From NCBI GenBank assembly GCA_010015675.1, contig ML977053.1, forward strand, positions 1 through 64,000: 64,000 bases of DNA. The letters run 5' to 3'. A model generated the notes under the pieces. It ran no database searches, was not told the DNA's origin, and saw only the letters and a list, made by a program, of their open reading frames with translations. Made by a program: the position numbers and the translations under genes. This document shows, in pieces, positions 10,595-22,800 of the stretch (position 1 is its first letter; each line of letters starts with the position of its first letter). The stretch comes from Byssothecium circinans (lineage: Eukaryota > Ascomycota > Dothideomycetes > Pleosporales > Massarinaceae).

Positions 10595-11259
10595 TGTGGG
10601 CGTGGACGCTGATGCGAGGTTTGGAGGGTTGACGTAGGAAAACAGAGAGTTGATTGATATCCACTCTTCCCATGTCATGATTACTCATTGAGGCAAGCCG
10701 GGGAAAGAGCTACCAGCTGCCGAGATCGGGGCAGGGCAGGAACCACACGCGGCACTGCGGCAGCCATCTAGTCTACAGACTCGTTCAAGGTACGTAGTAT
10801 CAAGTGAAGTCATCCAGGCACACGTAAACAAACAAATAAAGACATCCCAAGTAGAGTCGTTTCCATTCACTCAAACCCAAAACACCGACTGCTTGTGACG
10901 CACAATAGTAACTCCGAACGCTTGTCTTGGCACCGATTGCCTCCGACTTCGACTGCACCGACCCCAGCAATTATTCTGTTCTTCCACATCTCCACCCCCC
11001 AAAAACCTCGCTTGTATATTGCAGCACAGCACTGTGGTTCATGCAGCGCCACCTAGCGGATCGTTGGGCCCGTAAACGCTACCTAGGATAGTTGGAAGCA
11101 TCGAAGTGCGGGGGAACGTGAGGTTGCGGTGAAGTCTGACCTGTATGTCGACGAAGATCTTCCAAAGTCCTGCCGTGCAACTGACGCTGACAAGACATAT
11201 ACCAGGATATATTCTCATTCAGTCCTTTTTCTTTCCTTGTCTCCTTCTCAACTGCCATC
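10595..11259. promoter_or_regulatory. Shared upstream region of TIM-like (-) and MTHFR (+) genes
   Basis: 665 bp between two divergent start codons. No ORF with meaning. The pyrimidine-rich tract just upstream of 11260 (ctttttctttccttgtctcc) is typical of filamentous fungal core promoters. I recognise no specific operator. Confidence 0.4.
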
Positions 11260-13345
11260 ATGCATATCTCAGAGAAGTTGGCCCTCTCTAGGGCCGAGGG
11301 GAAGCCTACCTTTTCCTTTGAATTCTTTCCTCCAAAGACCGCCCAGGTAGGCTGACGAGACAATTCCTGAAAACCTCCGTCCTGACTTGCACAGGGCGTT
11401 CAAAACCTTTACGATCGCATGGACCGCATGCACGACTTCGGACCTACCTTCATCGACGTGACATGGGGTGCCGGCGGGACCCTTTCACACCTCACCTGCG
11501 AGATGGTCAAGGTCGCCCAAAACGTATACGGCCTCGAGACATGCATGCATCTCACCTGCACAGATATGGAGAAGTCGAAGCTCGACGACGCGCTCAAAGA
11601 GGCCAAACTCGCTGGCTGCTCGAATATCCTTGCCTTGAGAGGCGATCCTCCTAGAGAGAAAGAGAAGTGGGAGGCCACATCGGGCGGCTTTCGCTATGCC
11701 AAAGATTTGGTCAAATACATTCGCGAGCGCTATGGAGACTACTTCGACATTGGCGTAGCGGGATACTCGGAAGGCTGTGATGACAACGACGATGTTGACG
11801 AGCTCATCGATCATCTCAAGGAAAAGGTAGACGCAGGTGCGACCTTCGTTGTCACGCAGATGTTCTACGACACCGACGTCTTCCTGGACTGGGTAGGCAA
11901 AGTTCGCGCGAAGGGCATTCAAGTCCCAATCATCCCGGGCATCATGCCAATCCACACCCACGCCGCTTTCCTTCGACGCGCGAACTGGACAAGGTGCACT
12001 ATCCCGAAGCACTGGACTGAAGCTCTCGAACCAATCAAAAACGATGACGCCGAAGTGCGCCAGGCTGGCAAAGCACTTGTCGCCGAGATGTGCCGCAAGC
12101 TCATCAATGCGGGCATACTGCATCTGCACTTGTAAGTCTCAAAAAATCCTGTGTCGAAGAGATACTGACAAGATTAGCTACACCATGAATTTGGCGCAAG
12201 CCACCCGCATGGTTCTCGAAGAGCTCGAGCTACTTCCAGACCTCGAAAGCCCACTGCAGAAGCCTCTACCCTGGCGGCCATCCCTCGGTCTCAACCGCCG
12301 CGACGAAAATGTCCGACCGATTTTCTGGCGCAACCGCAACCGTTCATACGTTGCTCGTACACAAGACTGGGACGAGTTCCCCAATGGACGCTGGGGTGAT
12401 GCTCGATCTCCTGCCTTTGGTGAGCTCGATGCCTATGGTATCGGTTTGAAAGGAACCAATGCGCAAAACATCAAGCTGTGGGGAGCGCCGGAATCTATCA
12501 AGGATATTTCCGACCTGTTCGTCCGCTACATGACAGGAAAACTCGACTCTCTTCCCTGGAGTGAAGCGCCTATTTCCAAGGAAGCAGACACTCTCCGACA
12601 AGATCTGGTCAACCTCAACCAACGAGGCTTCCTCACCATCAACTCGCAGCCTGCTGTGAATGGCGCCAAGTCATCGCACCCTGTATACGGCTGGGGGCCG
12701 CGCAACGGCTACGTCTACCAGAAGGCCTACCTTGAAATCCTTGTCTCGCCTGAGCACATCGCTGAGCTCATCACCAGGATTGAGCGCGACCAGGATCTGA
12801 CATATTACGCGGTAAATAAGGAAGGAGATCTGAAGACGAACTCGCCCGGTGACGGCCCGAATGCCGTTACGTGGGGTGTCTTCCCCGGCAAAGAGATCGT
12901 GCAACCAACTATCGTCGAGACAGTCAGTTTCCTGGCCTGGAAAGACGAGTTCTATAAGGTCGGGAAAGAATGGGCGAACTGTCACGCTTCAGTCAGTCCT
13001 TCGCGGTATGTGATCGAGGATATCATGGACACATGGTACCTTGTCAATATCGGTAAGTGAGCCCGCACCCTCATCGTGTTTCCTTCATCTAACCAACGTC
13101 CAGTTCAAAATGACTTCCACATCGAACACGGTATCTTCCCTCTTTTCGACGGTCTTTGTGTTGCCGATATGGAAAAGCCTCTGCACCAAATCGATGTTCC
13201 AAACGGGCACGCCACCAACGGCGAAGCTAGCCCGAATGGCAAAAAGTCTACCCTGAACGACCTCGTTGAGGCTGCCAAAGCAGCAGCTGGATCGGCCGCA
13301 GATACAGTTACCAGCAGCATTAGCGGCCTTAAGATTTCTTCCTGA
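11260..13345 (+). CDS. MET13: Methylenetetrahydrofolate reductase (MET13 type)
   Basis: Reduces 5,10-methylene-THF to 5-methyl-THF for methionine synthesis. Four exons, 11260-11346, 11395-12131, 12178-13052, 13104-13345, give 646 aa. Splicing yields MHISEKLALSRAEGKPTFSF followed by EFFPPKTAQ/GVQNLYDRMDRM. The N-terminal FAD/TIM-barrel catalytic half carries FIDVTWGAGG, METCMHLTCT-like LETCMHLTCTD, NILALRGDPPRE and FVVTQMFYDTD; the AdoMet-responsive regulatory half carries VRPIFWRNRNRSYV, EFPNGRWGDARSPAFG and VTWGVFPGKEIVQPTIVE. GVQNLYDRMDRM and HFYTMNL match the yeast Met13 branch more than Met12. The last about 60 residues after ADMEKPLHQI are an Ala/Ser-rich tail not present in yeast. All splice joins keep frame. 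Confidence 0.96.
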
Positions 13346-14403
13346 CCTACAGCGACACATTTCCTTGAATCTCTCACCACGACATCATTGCATTCAACAC
13401 GCAAGACCTCCATAATCCATTAACGGCGTTGCGGATTTCTCTTTCCGGTCAATTCTCTTTGGTCACTTTGGCAAGCGCTGCTGCGAATACTTCAACAGTA
13501 CTATATCTCTTTCCATCTTTCCATCTTTTGCTCTGTCTGTTTGGACTTTTGCGGTGTTTTGGGAGGATCTCTGATGATCAAAGATTTCAACAAAAGAACA
13601 AGAATCTTGCATTTGGCATATGGGAGGCGTCTATTCAACCCGACGACCGTTACGATATGAAAAAGGGCACAGCATGCATGGAAAGCGTTTTCAACCAAAG
13701 ATCGGGGCATGGGAAATCTCGAGATCGGGAATACGATCTTTTGCTGAATGGATGGGTGGATGGACTGCACTGCAAGATACCCCGACCGGCCCCTCAACGG
13801 CGCTGGTCAACACTCAACACTCGGTGAATAAATATACATAACTATAAAAGACAGAGATGTTGTTGGTTTGGAAGTTGTGCTTGCAAAGGGATGTCGTTTT
13901 TGGTGCGCTCACTACTAATTAGCATTGAAGTGATCCAGGTGCCTCCCTGCTCATCTCAATGCATGCACGCAGGCATGTGTCGCGGTATCTGGAGAATCTC
14001 GCAAGCCCGCCCTATGTACCACGCATACGATGCGCTAGCCTGCAGCTGATGGATGACTCATCAGCGCGCCAGCAAACATGACATGCTCGAGCTAGCGAAC
14101 CGGTGAATGGGAACCCTCCACATCGACATTCACATTCACAGCCACATACACATACACATCTACTCAGCCCCAGCTCCAGGCAAACAATCCAGATTTTCGT
14201 ACCTTGACCTTATCATTGCTCTGCTCAATCCACATTTTTCTACTTCAGTTCCATACCAAGGTACTACTTTCTCTGCATCGACAAGGCCTAGGCTCCGAGG
14301 ACTGGAAACATCCCCTCCTTTCTCATTTATTTATCTCAGCCTCAGCGATATCTGCCATAAGGTAGAGGTGAAGAGGTAGAAGGAAAGCTCCGGAGAGGGA
14401 ATC
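13346..14403. other. Intergenic region downstream of MTHFR
   Basis: About 1 kb holding the MTHFR 3' UTR and the upstream region of the NUDIX gene. The frames at 13429-13841 have no recognisable content. A CA/CAT-rich stretch of short repeats (cacattcacattcacagccacatacacatacacatc) is at about 14124-14160. Confidence 0.4.
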
Positions 14404-15223
14404 ATGGCAGAAGCGTCGCAAGCACAAGCGCAAGCGCAAGCCATAGCCACAAGGCCCAAAGTCGGCGTCGGCGTCATCGTGCACGACGGAGCCGGCAACA
14501 TCGTCATGGGGGAGCGGATAGGGTCGCATGGCGCCGGTACGTTTTACAGCGATTTACTTTCTTCGCACAAGTGCTTGCATCCCGGAGAAAGGAAAAGCAG
14601 CATACCATGTATCATCTGCCAAAAGCTGTAACCGTGGGATGCTCCAACATCCACATCTCAGCCAACCAAGTTGAACCAACCAACTAACAACCGTATCATG
14701 GTGAACAGGTACCTTACACTGTCCCGGCGGGCATCTCGAATACGGCGAATCCTTCGCGTCATGCGCACAGCGCGAAGTGCTCGAGGAAACGGGGCTTGAG
14801 ATTGGCGACGTGAAGTTTCTGGTTGCTACGAACGACGTGTTTGGCGAGGGGAAGCATTACGTTACTGTTTTCGTTACTGCGGTTATTGTGGGGGAGGTCA
14901 AGGAGCCTGTGGTATGTTTCCTATGTTTCCTTTCTCCCATCGCTCATTTCGTGGGGGGGTTGGAATAGATGGGAGAGGAGACTTTGTGTCTGTTTCTGTT
15001 TCGGTTTCTGTTTTCATGTCGCTGACGAGTGTCCCCAAAGCCAATGGAACCGCTTAAATGCGCAAAGTGGGAGTGGGTTCCTTGGAGCCGGATGTGGCAA
15101 TGGTCGAAGGAGCAAGCCGACACGGAAGCCAAGGGGCCCGAGGCAGAGAAGAAGATGTTTCTGCCGCTGGTCAACTTGTATCGGGATTATCCCGAGATGG
15201 AATTTTGTTTGAAGGATAGGTGA
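14404..15223 (+). CDS. NUDT15-like NUDIX hydrolase
   Basis: Hydrolyses nucleoside diphosphates linked to another moiety; the closest match I recognise is the NUDT15/MTH2 type, which cleaves modified (d)GTP. Three exons, 14404-14536, 14709-14911, 15041-15223, give 172 aa. The spliced protein has RPKVGVGVIVHDGAG, then TLHCPGGHLEYGES leading into a perfect Nudix box, G52-x5-E58-x7-R66-E67-V-L-E70-E71-T-G73-L74, and later KHYVTVFVTAVI and KWEWVPW, as in NUDT15. The N-terminus has an Ala/Gln repeat encoded by a caagcg/caagca microsatellite. Introns are 172 and 129 nt, long for this window but with clean GT/AG ends and in frame. Confidence 0.92.
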
Positions 15224-16620
15224 GAAGAGCGAAAGGGGGCGGATGTCTCTCAGTGAATATGGACGGGGGTGGGGAAGAGGCAGTCGCAGGTCGCGAGACT
15301 TTGGTAGTGATCTGGGTGTTCACAGCTCCATGTTCCAAGGGCTTGCATTTGTATCTGAGTGTTATTGGGAGGCCGATATGGATATTTTCGTGCTTGACGT
15401 ACATCGGCTTGCGTGTTGTTGGTTTGGGGGCTGAGGGAGAATGCGGAGTTGTAGGCATACCAATTGAAAGTTCTCTGAATTTGAGTTCGTGAGGTCGATA
15501 AAAGTGCGAGTTTGAGGAACCCCTATCGATACAAAATTGAGCAAAATGATGCAAGTTGAAGAGACGGTGTCCCAAGTCTGGTGACAGTGCCATGGTATCC
15601 TCTCCTGCACCTACATTTAGGAGGTGATACGGCGGCCCAGCCGGATCTCAAGCAAGCATCCGATCCGTCTGCTGATGTAAGAAGAACGGCATCCGGTATC
15701 CGTAGCCTAACCGTTCACCATCATGAGTATGCCCTGGGGATACCTAGCTTACCTGCGAAGGAGATTGGTCCTACCGATTAGTAGGTAGGTTGCCCTGACC
15801 AACGGAGGCGCAGCAAAAGTAGGAGGTACCAAATTACCTACCTCACCCACCTAATTTCGTAGATCGAGCTTTCAAGGCGTCCCGGGTCTATGACATGGCC
15901 TATGGGCACAGCTGGACAGAGCGGAACTCGCTTGCCGCTCCGAAAAAAGGACAAGGGCCCGTCCCGACGGACTTCGTCTACAAAAATGCAAAACAAGCTT
16001 TTCTGACAGAAAGCGTTGTCTTTGTTTTGATGCCTAGTGAGGGTCCTTTCGGCAGTTTCATGTTGTTTATAGGTGATTTGTAAAGGAAGGATTGCTTGAG
16101 ATGTGGGGGATGATAGTATGGTGGCTTGTAGTTGGGTGTGGGTTAATCGGAGGATAAGTCACGTCGAAGTTGTTTTGGAATCAAGCTCTCGATAGATCAC
16201 CTTGATGCCATCAGCGGTTTGCATTCCAGTTAGCCTTTTTCTGTTGCTCATAAGGCACACGACCAATGTACAGTTACACAGTACCTGCCGCGCACCCTGC
16301 AGCGCCGTCCTCCTACGGTGCATTGATTGGCGACCGTTGGCCCCGTGCCAACGATGCATAGTCCAGATATAGGCCCGGTAATGGTAAAAATATCACATCC
16401 GCAAGACGGCCAGGATGATATCGTGCGCTGGAGTGGAGCAGATTAGAGCAGGAGCGGAAAGTGCGCAGCGGAACTAAGGGAGACAAATTGAGTGAACAAC
16501 TTGGGCTATTTTCCGGAAGAAGATGTTGTCTGATGGACGCCGAGTTACCGGGCGTAAAAACAGCTCACTGCGGAAATTATTATTGGCTTGTGAGGTGGTG
16601 TAGAGGTCCGTGGGAAACCC
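15224..16620. other. Gene-poor intergenic DNA
   Basis: 1.4 kb without a supported gene. The open frames at 15220-15492, 15895-16083 and 16159-16359 are short and featureless. Confidence 0.4.
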
Positions 16621-16796
16621 GGAGCCAAGGAGCACTACATAAGGCAATAGGGAGCAGCATGCGAAGCGCTTTAGGGTTATTTATGGTTTGGGTTAGGTAG
16701 GATTAGGACTTGGATATAGAAAAATAACGCTTGGATAGTAGGGTTTAGGGCTTAGCATGGTGCTCCCTATTGCTTAATGTGGTGCTCCTTAACTCC
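16621..16796. mobile_element. Hairpin MITE with about 48-bp terminal inverted repeats
   Basis: The left arm from 16621 (ggagccaaggagcac.. then gcaatagggagca) matches the reverse complement of the right arm ending at 16796 with about eight mismatches over 48 bp. The whole 176-bp unit can fold into a long stem with a loop of about 80 bp. The loop and inner arms contain degenerate telomere-like words (tttagggtta, gggttagg, tagggtttagggc). I see no clear target-site duplication. It codes for nothing. This is the structure expected of a foldback-type MITE. Confidence 0.78.
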
Positions 16797-18666
16797 TGCC
16801 GACGGGAACGACATCTGGACGTTGATGTGATTAAACGAGGGTCCGTGAGAGGAATGCTGTTCGAGCACTTATTCCTAGTTTGCAGGCAAGGTGCGGGCAG
16901 AAACGAGACGCCTCAAAGAAATCCCGCTGATACAGATGGTTGAAATACGGAGCAGGGTTGATGACGGTGCAAAAAGGTTAGCGAAGTAACATCTGGGAAG
17001 GACGGGGCCAAGCCTTGACCTTTCTCAAACAGGTCCGGTATCGGGTGCAGAGAGAGGACCGTGCATCTGCCGCACAGTCAACATGGCTTGAATTATCCAA
17101 AAAGCGATGTTGAATGAACGAATCCTGTCCGAACTCTGATCACCCCACAACTCCACTGCGACTGTCCATCTGAAGATCTTTTCGGCTGTGTCCTCCCAGA
17201 TCTTATGCCCTCTGCCCTACGGAAATAGGCTCACTGCCATTTTATTGGACTGCCTTACGCCCCGTCGGTGGAGCTCCCTTCAGAGCCGTTCTGTGAGCTA
17301 CAGAAGTTTGAAACACTTTGAAGCACCATTATTCCAGCATCGGTGTCTCCATCACTTCTCTCGGGTTTCCCCACTGCATGCCACATGCAGTTGAGCAGGG
17401 TAACGGACACGAGATGCATAGTCCGCTTGATTCTGGCCAATCCGAGCAACCTACCCATCAAGTACGCCTGGCGCCCGTATGCAAGGTGTTTTTACGAGGT
17501 TCCTGGGCTTTCAGGCTTCTCTCCTGTTGGGATCAAGCCTTTAGCCCCGAATGTCACCAGACGAACGATTCACAGCGGACCATCCACCTTGCGAACATCC
17601 GCAGTCAAGCAAGCAGTCAGCAGTCAGTTCAAGGTTTTGACTCGCTTCAGTCTCACGCTCCCTCGAAGCCGCAGCAGTGGGGAGCACAGGCCTCGGTTAC
17701 GGCTGTTCAAGGGTTGGCGACGTAGCGATGTGGCACAGCTCAACATCAAAAATGGACAGTTCTGGGGAGAATCCAGAGCTCTCCGCTCCGCCATCCGTCT
17801 GTGACGAGACTCCGGGTTTGAGCGAATAGTATGCACGTATTCCCCAATTCAACGACAAGCTGGTTGACCATCCTCAAATGGCGCTATTTCCGTGGATGGT
17901 CAGCCCTCGCGTGCATGCGGCCGACCTACCAGAGCGCTTAGCAGGGGTCTGTAGACATCGTCAGGCCATCTACCACCAGCTTCAGTGGCGCTTGCTTGCT
18001 TGCTTAGACATGGCACTGTCCCCGGACTTCGACGCCGTTCTCAAATTCCCTGCTCTATGAATCGTCTACGCAATCTAGTACCTGCATTCTAGCTCTCATC
18101 ACCGGTAGACCTCACCGGTGCGGCAAGGCAACTACTGACTAGGTGGTACAACAGACAGGGCCCTCATATCGAATACGACTGAGCGGACTCAAAGGCGTAG
18201 AAATGTCACTAATCGTGGTGAAATTCGGCGAAGTTCATTGAGCACACTCAATGGTGTATTGCTTATTGATCATTGCGCAAGATAGTCTCCATCTAGATGG
18301 ATTTTGACTAGAGCCGGATGAAAGCTGAACGCAGCCACCTTAGGCCAAGTATCAGCTGTGAGTGTAAGTGAGTTTCACTTTTTCCACTAAATGCGGCGTA
18401 GTTCTGTTTCACCGCTGCATCCCTTCGCATAAGCTTTTTTGAGGTCCTACTAGTCTACGGAAAGCCGCCAGGAACAAGGCTCGCACAGATAGTGCATGTG
18501 CTCTAGCCTGCGATTGCCCGCCTACATTCACCAACAGGGATCTACTCTGCGAGAGTAACATGGCTCCCAATCCGTACGTGTGGCCGACGCCTCGAAGCTC
18601 ACCTGGGGTCGGGTATGTGCGCGCTTGACTGTCCGTCACTGGTGTCAGCCGGGGCAGATGTGCCCG
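16797..18666. other. Gene-poor intergenic DNA
   Basis: 1.9 kb with only small overlapping frames (for example 17318-17804 in two frames on the plus strand) that show no domain, bias or splicing evidence. The last few hundred bases are the promoter of the LysM gene. Confidence 0.4.
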
Positions 18667-18672
18667 TATAAA
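18667..18672 (+). promoter_or_regulatory. TATA box of the LysM/lysozyme-like gene
   Basis: tataaa, 206 bp upstream of the ATG at 18878, followed by a pyrimidine-rich, CAA-rich leader ending in catcacaATGC, a typical strong fungal promoter layout. Confidence 0.55.
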
Positions 18673-18877
18673 GGTAGACAGCGTCCGCTGCTTCTATTCA
18701 TCATCACAGTCTTCATCTTCACCCCCAACATCTTCACAGTCCCTTCCTACGAGGCTTGCCTCTTGTCATTCTTTGCAACCAACTTTGCTCTATTCACTCA
18801 TTTCATCTGCAAACGCAGTCTAACCACTACAACTTCAACTTCCCTTTCAAAAAAACAATCCGCTTCAATCCATCACA

Positions 18878-19834
18878 ATGCAGTTCAGCACATCCTACAT
18901 CATTGCTGCTAGCCAGCTCTTCGCCTTCGCCATGGGCGCTCCCCTCCTCAACGCTGATGCTCAGGAAGCTCGCGGTTTGGTCGAGCGCGCTGCCTACAAG
19001 GTCTTTGGTGGTGATGGTTCCGCCGCTCAGGGATGGCCCAAGATGTCCGACTGGAAGGACTTCGAGACCCTCTGGAAGGCTAACGAGAAGACCATGGGCG
19101 GTTCTTGCACCCAGTTCAACCAGAAGAACAACTCCCCCGAGGAGACTGCCAACATCAAGAAGGCCATCGCCCAGGTCTCCAAGGAGACCAACATCAAGGA
19201 CGTCTTCCTCCTCTCCATCCTTATGCAAGAGTCCAAGGGATGTGTCCGCGCTCCCACCACTAACTACGGCTTCGACAACCCGGGACTCATGCAGTCCTTC
19301 CAGGGCAAGAACTCTTGCTTCAACGTCAACCCATGCCCTTCTGACAAGATTGTCGGCATGATCCGCGATGGTGCTGGTATCGGCGCCGAGGCCGGTCTCC
19401 AGCAGTCCATCAAGACTGCCGGTGGATCTGATGCCCAGACCTACTACAAGGCTTCCCGTGTCTACAACTCTGGCTCCCTCTCTGCTGGGCCCAACCTAGG
19501 TGCCGGTATCGCTACCCACTGCTACGCTTCTGACGTTGCCAACCGTCTCATCGGCTGGGACGACTCCTCCGCCCACGGCTGCGAGGAGGCCACCATTGGC
19601 TCCAAGGGTGGATCTTCCACCAGCACTCCCACTCCCGCCACTTCTAGCACCCCTGCCACTTCCAACACTCCCGTCACTGCCTCCGGCAGCTGCAAGAAGT
19701 CGTACACTGTCAAGGCCGGCGACACCTGCGCTTCCACCGGCGCCTCTGTCGCTGACCTCGTCAAGCTCAACCCCGGCTTGAAGTCCGACTGCACCAACCT
19801 CCAGGCCGGCAAATCCTACTGCCTTGAGAAATAA
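18878..19834 (+). CDS. Secreted lysozyme-like protein with C-terminal LysM domain
   Basis: Single exon, 318 aa. Residues 1-20 form a signal peptide (hydrophobic, ending FAFAMG/AP), so it is extracellular. Residues about 45-235 form a Cys-containing globular domain resembling lysozyme/transglycosylase-like folds: FLLSILMQESKGCVRA has the helix-E-S order around a putative catalytic Glu, followed by NPGLMQSFQG. A Thr/Ser/Pro linker (about 239-268) leads to one LysM (about 271-317: YTVKAGDTC, LVKLNPGLKSDCTNLQAGKSYC), which binds chitin or peptidoglycan glycan. LysM secreted proteins of fungi are often effectors or antibacterial enzymes; which applies here is inference. Codons are strongly biased to AAG, AAC, TTC, GTC and GCC compared with neighbours, suggesting very high expression. 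Confidence 0.9.
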   Translation: MQFSTSYIIAASQLFAFAMGAPLLNADAQEARGLVERAAYKVFGGDGSAAQGWPKMSDWKDFETLWKANEKTMGGSCTQFNQKNNSPEETANIKKAIAQVSKETNIKDVFLLSILMQESKGCVRAPTTNYGFDNPGLMQSFQGKNSCFNVNPCPSDKIVGMIRDGAGIGAEAGLQQSIKTAGGSDAQTYYKASRVYNSGSLSAGPNLGAGIATHCYASDVANRLIGWDDSSAHGCEEATIGSKGGSSTSTPTPATSSTPATSNTPVTASGSCKKSYTVKAGDTCASTGASVADLVKLNPGLKSDCTNLQAGKSYCLEK

Positions 19835-22800
19835 ACGCAGTTGCTCTACCATCACCCTCGACGACCACGTTGAACGAACGACTAGCATCTTTTCCTTGTG
19901 TTCTGCTGTAATGGATACCTTTTTTCTTTTTAGCGGGCGCATGTTCATGTGAAGCATGTTGGTGGGCTCGCATGAGGGACTGTGGATCACATTTTCCTAC
20001 CTTTCCTTATCTTCTGTTCTCGGGTAGTATCTTTTTTTATACCCATATTTTTTCGCATAGAAATTTAACATCTAGTCACCATCTTTACAGCACGTCTTTT
20101 GCATCTCTCTATAATTTTTCCTTTTCAATCATGCCCTGGGATGGAACTGGATCAGACATGGGATAGGAGGAATATGCTGACGAACGTATCCTTCTTCTCG
20201 AGCATTTTTCCAGCGCTCTTGTCGACGAAGATCGTCTCCCACGCTAGATACCAATTATAGACTTCTTCAAACCTACCTAACTTCGCGCCCCCCCCCCTTT
20301 CAGAAGCGAAAGATGACGGTATGCCTCCCATCTCTCTGATTCCCTTTCTGGCCATACCTGCAGTTCGCGTATGCTTCAACATACGTCTGATTTGCGTATG
20401 ATCTGTGCGCGCAAACGCCGTCGGAGTTCCCGGGGTGCAGACTACCTAAGGTTAGCAACCCGACACGCATTCCTTCCCTTTCCCGCCAGTCCGCGGAAAC
20501 GCTTCGCACCAGGCGAAGGATTACGTGGATTTTGGGTGGGGGCTGTGGTGGGTGGCCTCTTCATATGGGATTATGGGGGCCTGAATGCGTCGCGAGCCGA
20601 ACGCAAAGACGAACACCGCTGATCCATGACCGGCTTTGTGAAAGCAGGTGCAACGCGACGAAGTGCTTTTATCGACTTCAGTTCGTAGAAAATCATTCTT
20701 GTTCTTGAGGATTAGGAATCTACGTACGGCCGTATGGAACACGACGCGCGGAGAGCGCCCCACGGCGTAATGCTGGCGGCTATAGCATCGTAATGAAGGC
20801 CGTATTTTTGTACGGTGGGTAGGGGTCATACGGACGTTTGCCTTGGCATGAAGTTGAAGTGGGTATGGTATCGTGAGATCTTTTCCATCACCGCAAAGGG
20901 CCTTCCTTCGGTTTCGGACGCTTTGGGATGTTCTTGCGAGCAAAGCACACGATAGAGTTCTACTTTTGCGGGGGTGGGGGCAAGGTTTTTTTTTTCCTGC
21001 CTTGGGAGGTATTCCATTAGCAAAAGCCAAGCGGGGAATATGGACTGGGCATCTCGTAATCAGCTGGTGATGATGACGAGAGATTTCATGGTTGTCGCGT
21101 CCTTCCTCGTTCGTTCACTCGTTTACCACCATGGTATTTTCCGCTCTGTGCTGGCGTCAGCCGCAGCAGGCCTTAACACGCCACGCCACGCCACTCGTTT
21201 TTCTCACCTGAACTATATTTTCCTAGGCCTTTTGGATTTCCCTTTCCGTCACTGCTCACTGCTGCGTGGCGGTACGAGACCATACGAAACCTTATTGTAG
21301 AGAAATGACAATTATGTATCTCGCCGTCGGCGCGATTCTTCTCTTTCCGGCAGCGAGAGTTTGGGAAGTTGGTATGTAATCCGGAGTATCCGTAGACTGG
21401 AGTATCGAAGTTGAGATTACTTACTAAGATACTAGCGACTGCTTCATTAGGAGCGAGGTGAGGGAAAGAAAGTAAAGCAAGTTCTCTTTTTCTTCGCCCT
21501 CATCACCTTGCCTGGCGAAACACTCTTTCCTCTATCTACAACGCAGAAGGTCAACAGTCATGCGTAACCAAACTTCTTCCACCTCGCTCCATCTACCTAC
21601 CCACAGCACCATCACCCGTCACCTTCTACGCACTAATGCAGCGTGTTGGGTATTAGGTTTCGTTTGTCTCATCACGTGTCTACAAGCTACCTCCTCCCTC
21701 GACCCGTGCGCATTGCGCTGCTAGACTTTCACTGTACTGCAGACCTTCCTCCTTTTCTCTCTCGAGTCTCGAGACTCGATGGTTGGCTCGTTGCTTATCT
21801 CATGTACGCTTCGCATGCCTTGAACCTTTTCACGGAGACTGTCGGATTTGTGCTGTCCCCATCACTATCGGTAGGTAATATGCGCGTGAGATGGGATCTC
21901 GTAAAGTATTGGGGCTCCGGCGGGCGTATCTATGTATATAGTAAGGGCCGAGGATGATGCTGTACTGCTTACCTGACCTTAACTCACCTTACCTACATTT
22001 ATCGGTCGACTTCATCCGTGAGATATGCAAAGACACCTATTCCAGAATATTTTGCGTTGCGCGACAGAATAGCGCCTAAGGTAGGGTATCTTTCCTCCTC
22101 TCTCCTTGTCCCTTTCCCCTTCCGAGGTTTCTTGTACCAAACTGTGGAAACGTTGCGGTAGTGTTTGGCATGTCCGCGTCCGCTAGGCACGCCTGAGTGT
22201 GCGTACTACAGTAACTACTGACTATCCTAGGTACATGTACTGTACAGTACGTGCCCAAAAAGGGTACTTGTTTTCAGCCCCAAGCCTGCCTGCCTCTACG
22301 CGGAGGAGAAGAGCTAAGATGAACATATTTCGATGGCATTATCGTCCCAACTGGCATAACAAGTTACGATTTCATACCTTAAAAATATCTCCGCTCCTAT
22401 ATGTACATGTACATGTACAGTACTATATACCAACGATATCCGCGCTTCTAGTCCTGCGTGTTCTGTAATGCTCTTCCATACAGTGCAATACTTACTCCGC
22501 AGTGCCAGAATGCAGCACAAACAACGAACGCCGGGGAAAATGAAAAACAGATACAATCATACCATCAGAACAGATGGAAGCGCCGATCAGCAGCACTCGG
22601 CCAGCCAAGCTCCCTCGAATAGGTAGCAGTGAATATCCCACGCACACCTACGATACGCACCGAGGCTGGCACTGCTGTGCGGAACGGTGCCTTTAGAGGT
22701 ATCCACAACCATATTGCCATGGTACGGTACCTGTGTCTTTTCAGCCTTGATGAAGAGAGGACGCACAGAAGGCAGGGATGACGGGTATGGTTTCGGTTGC

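Noticed and set aside
20521..21030. 169-codon minus-strand open frame in the gene-poor region
   Set aside because: Basic, random-looking composition, no domain, no promoter or splice signs. It is the best candidate in that stretch but not enough to call.
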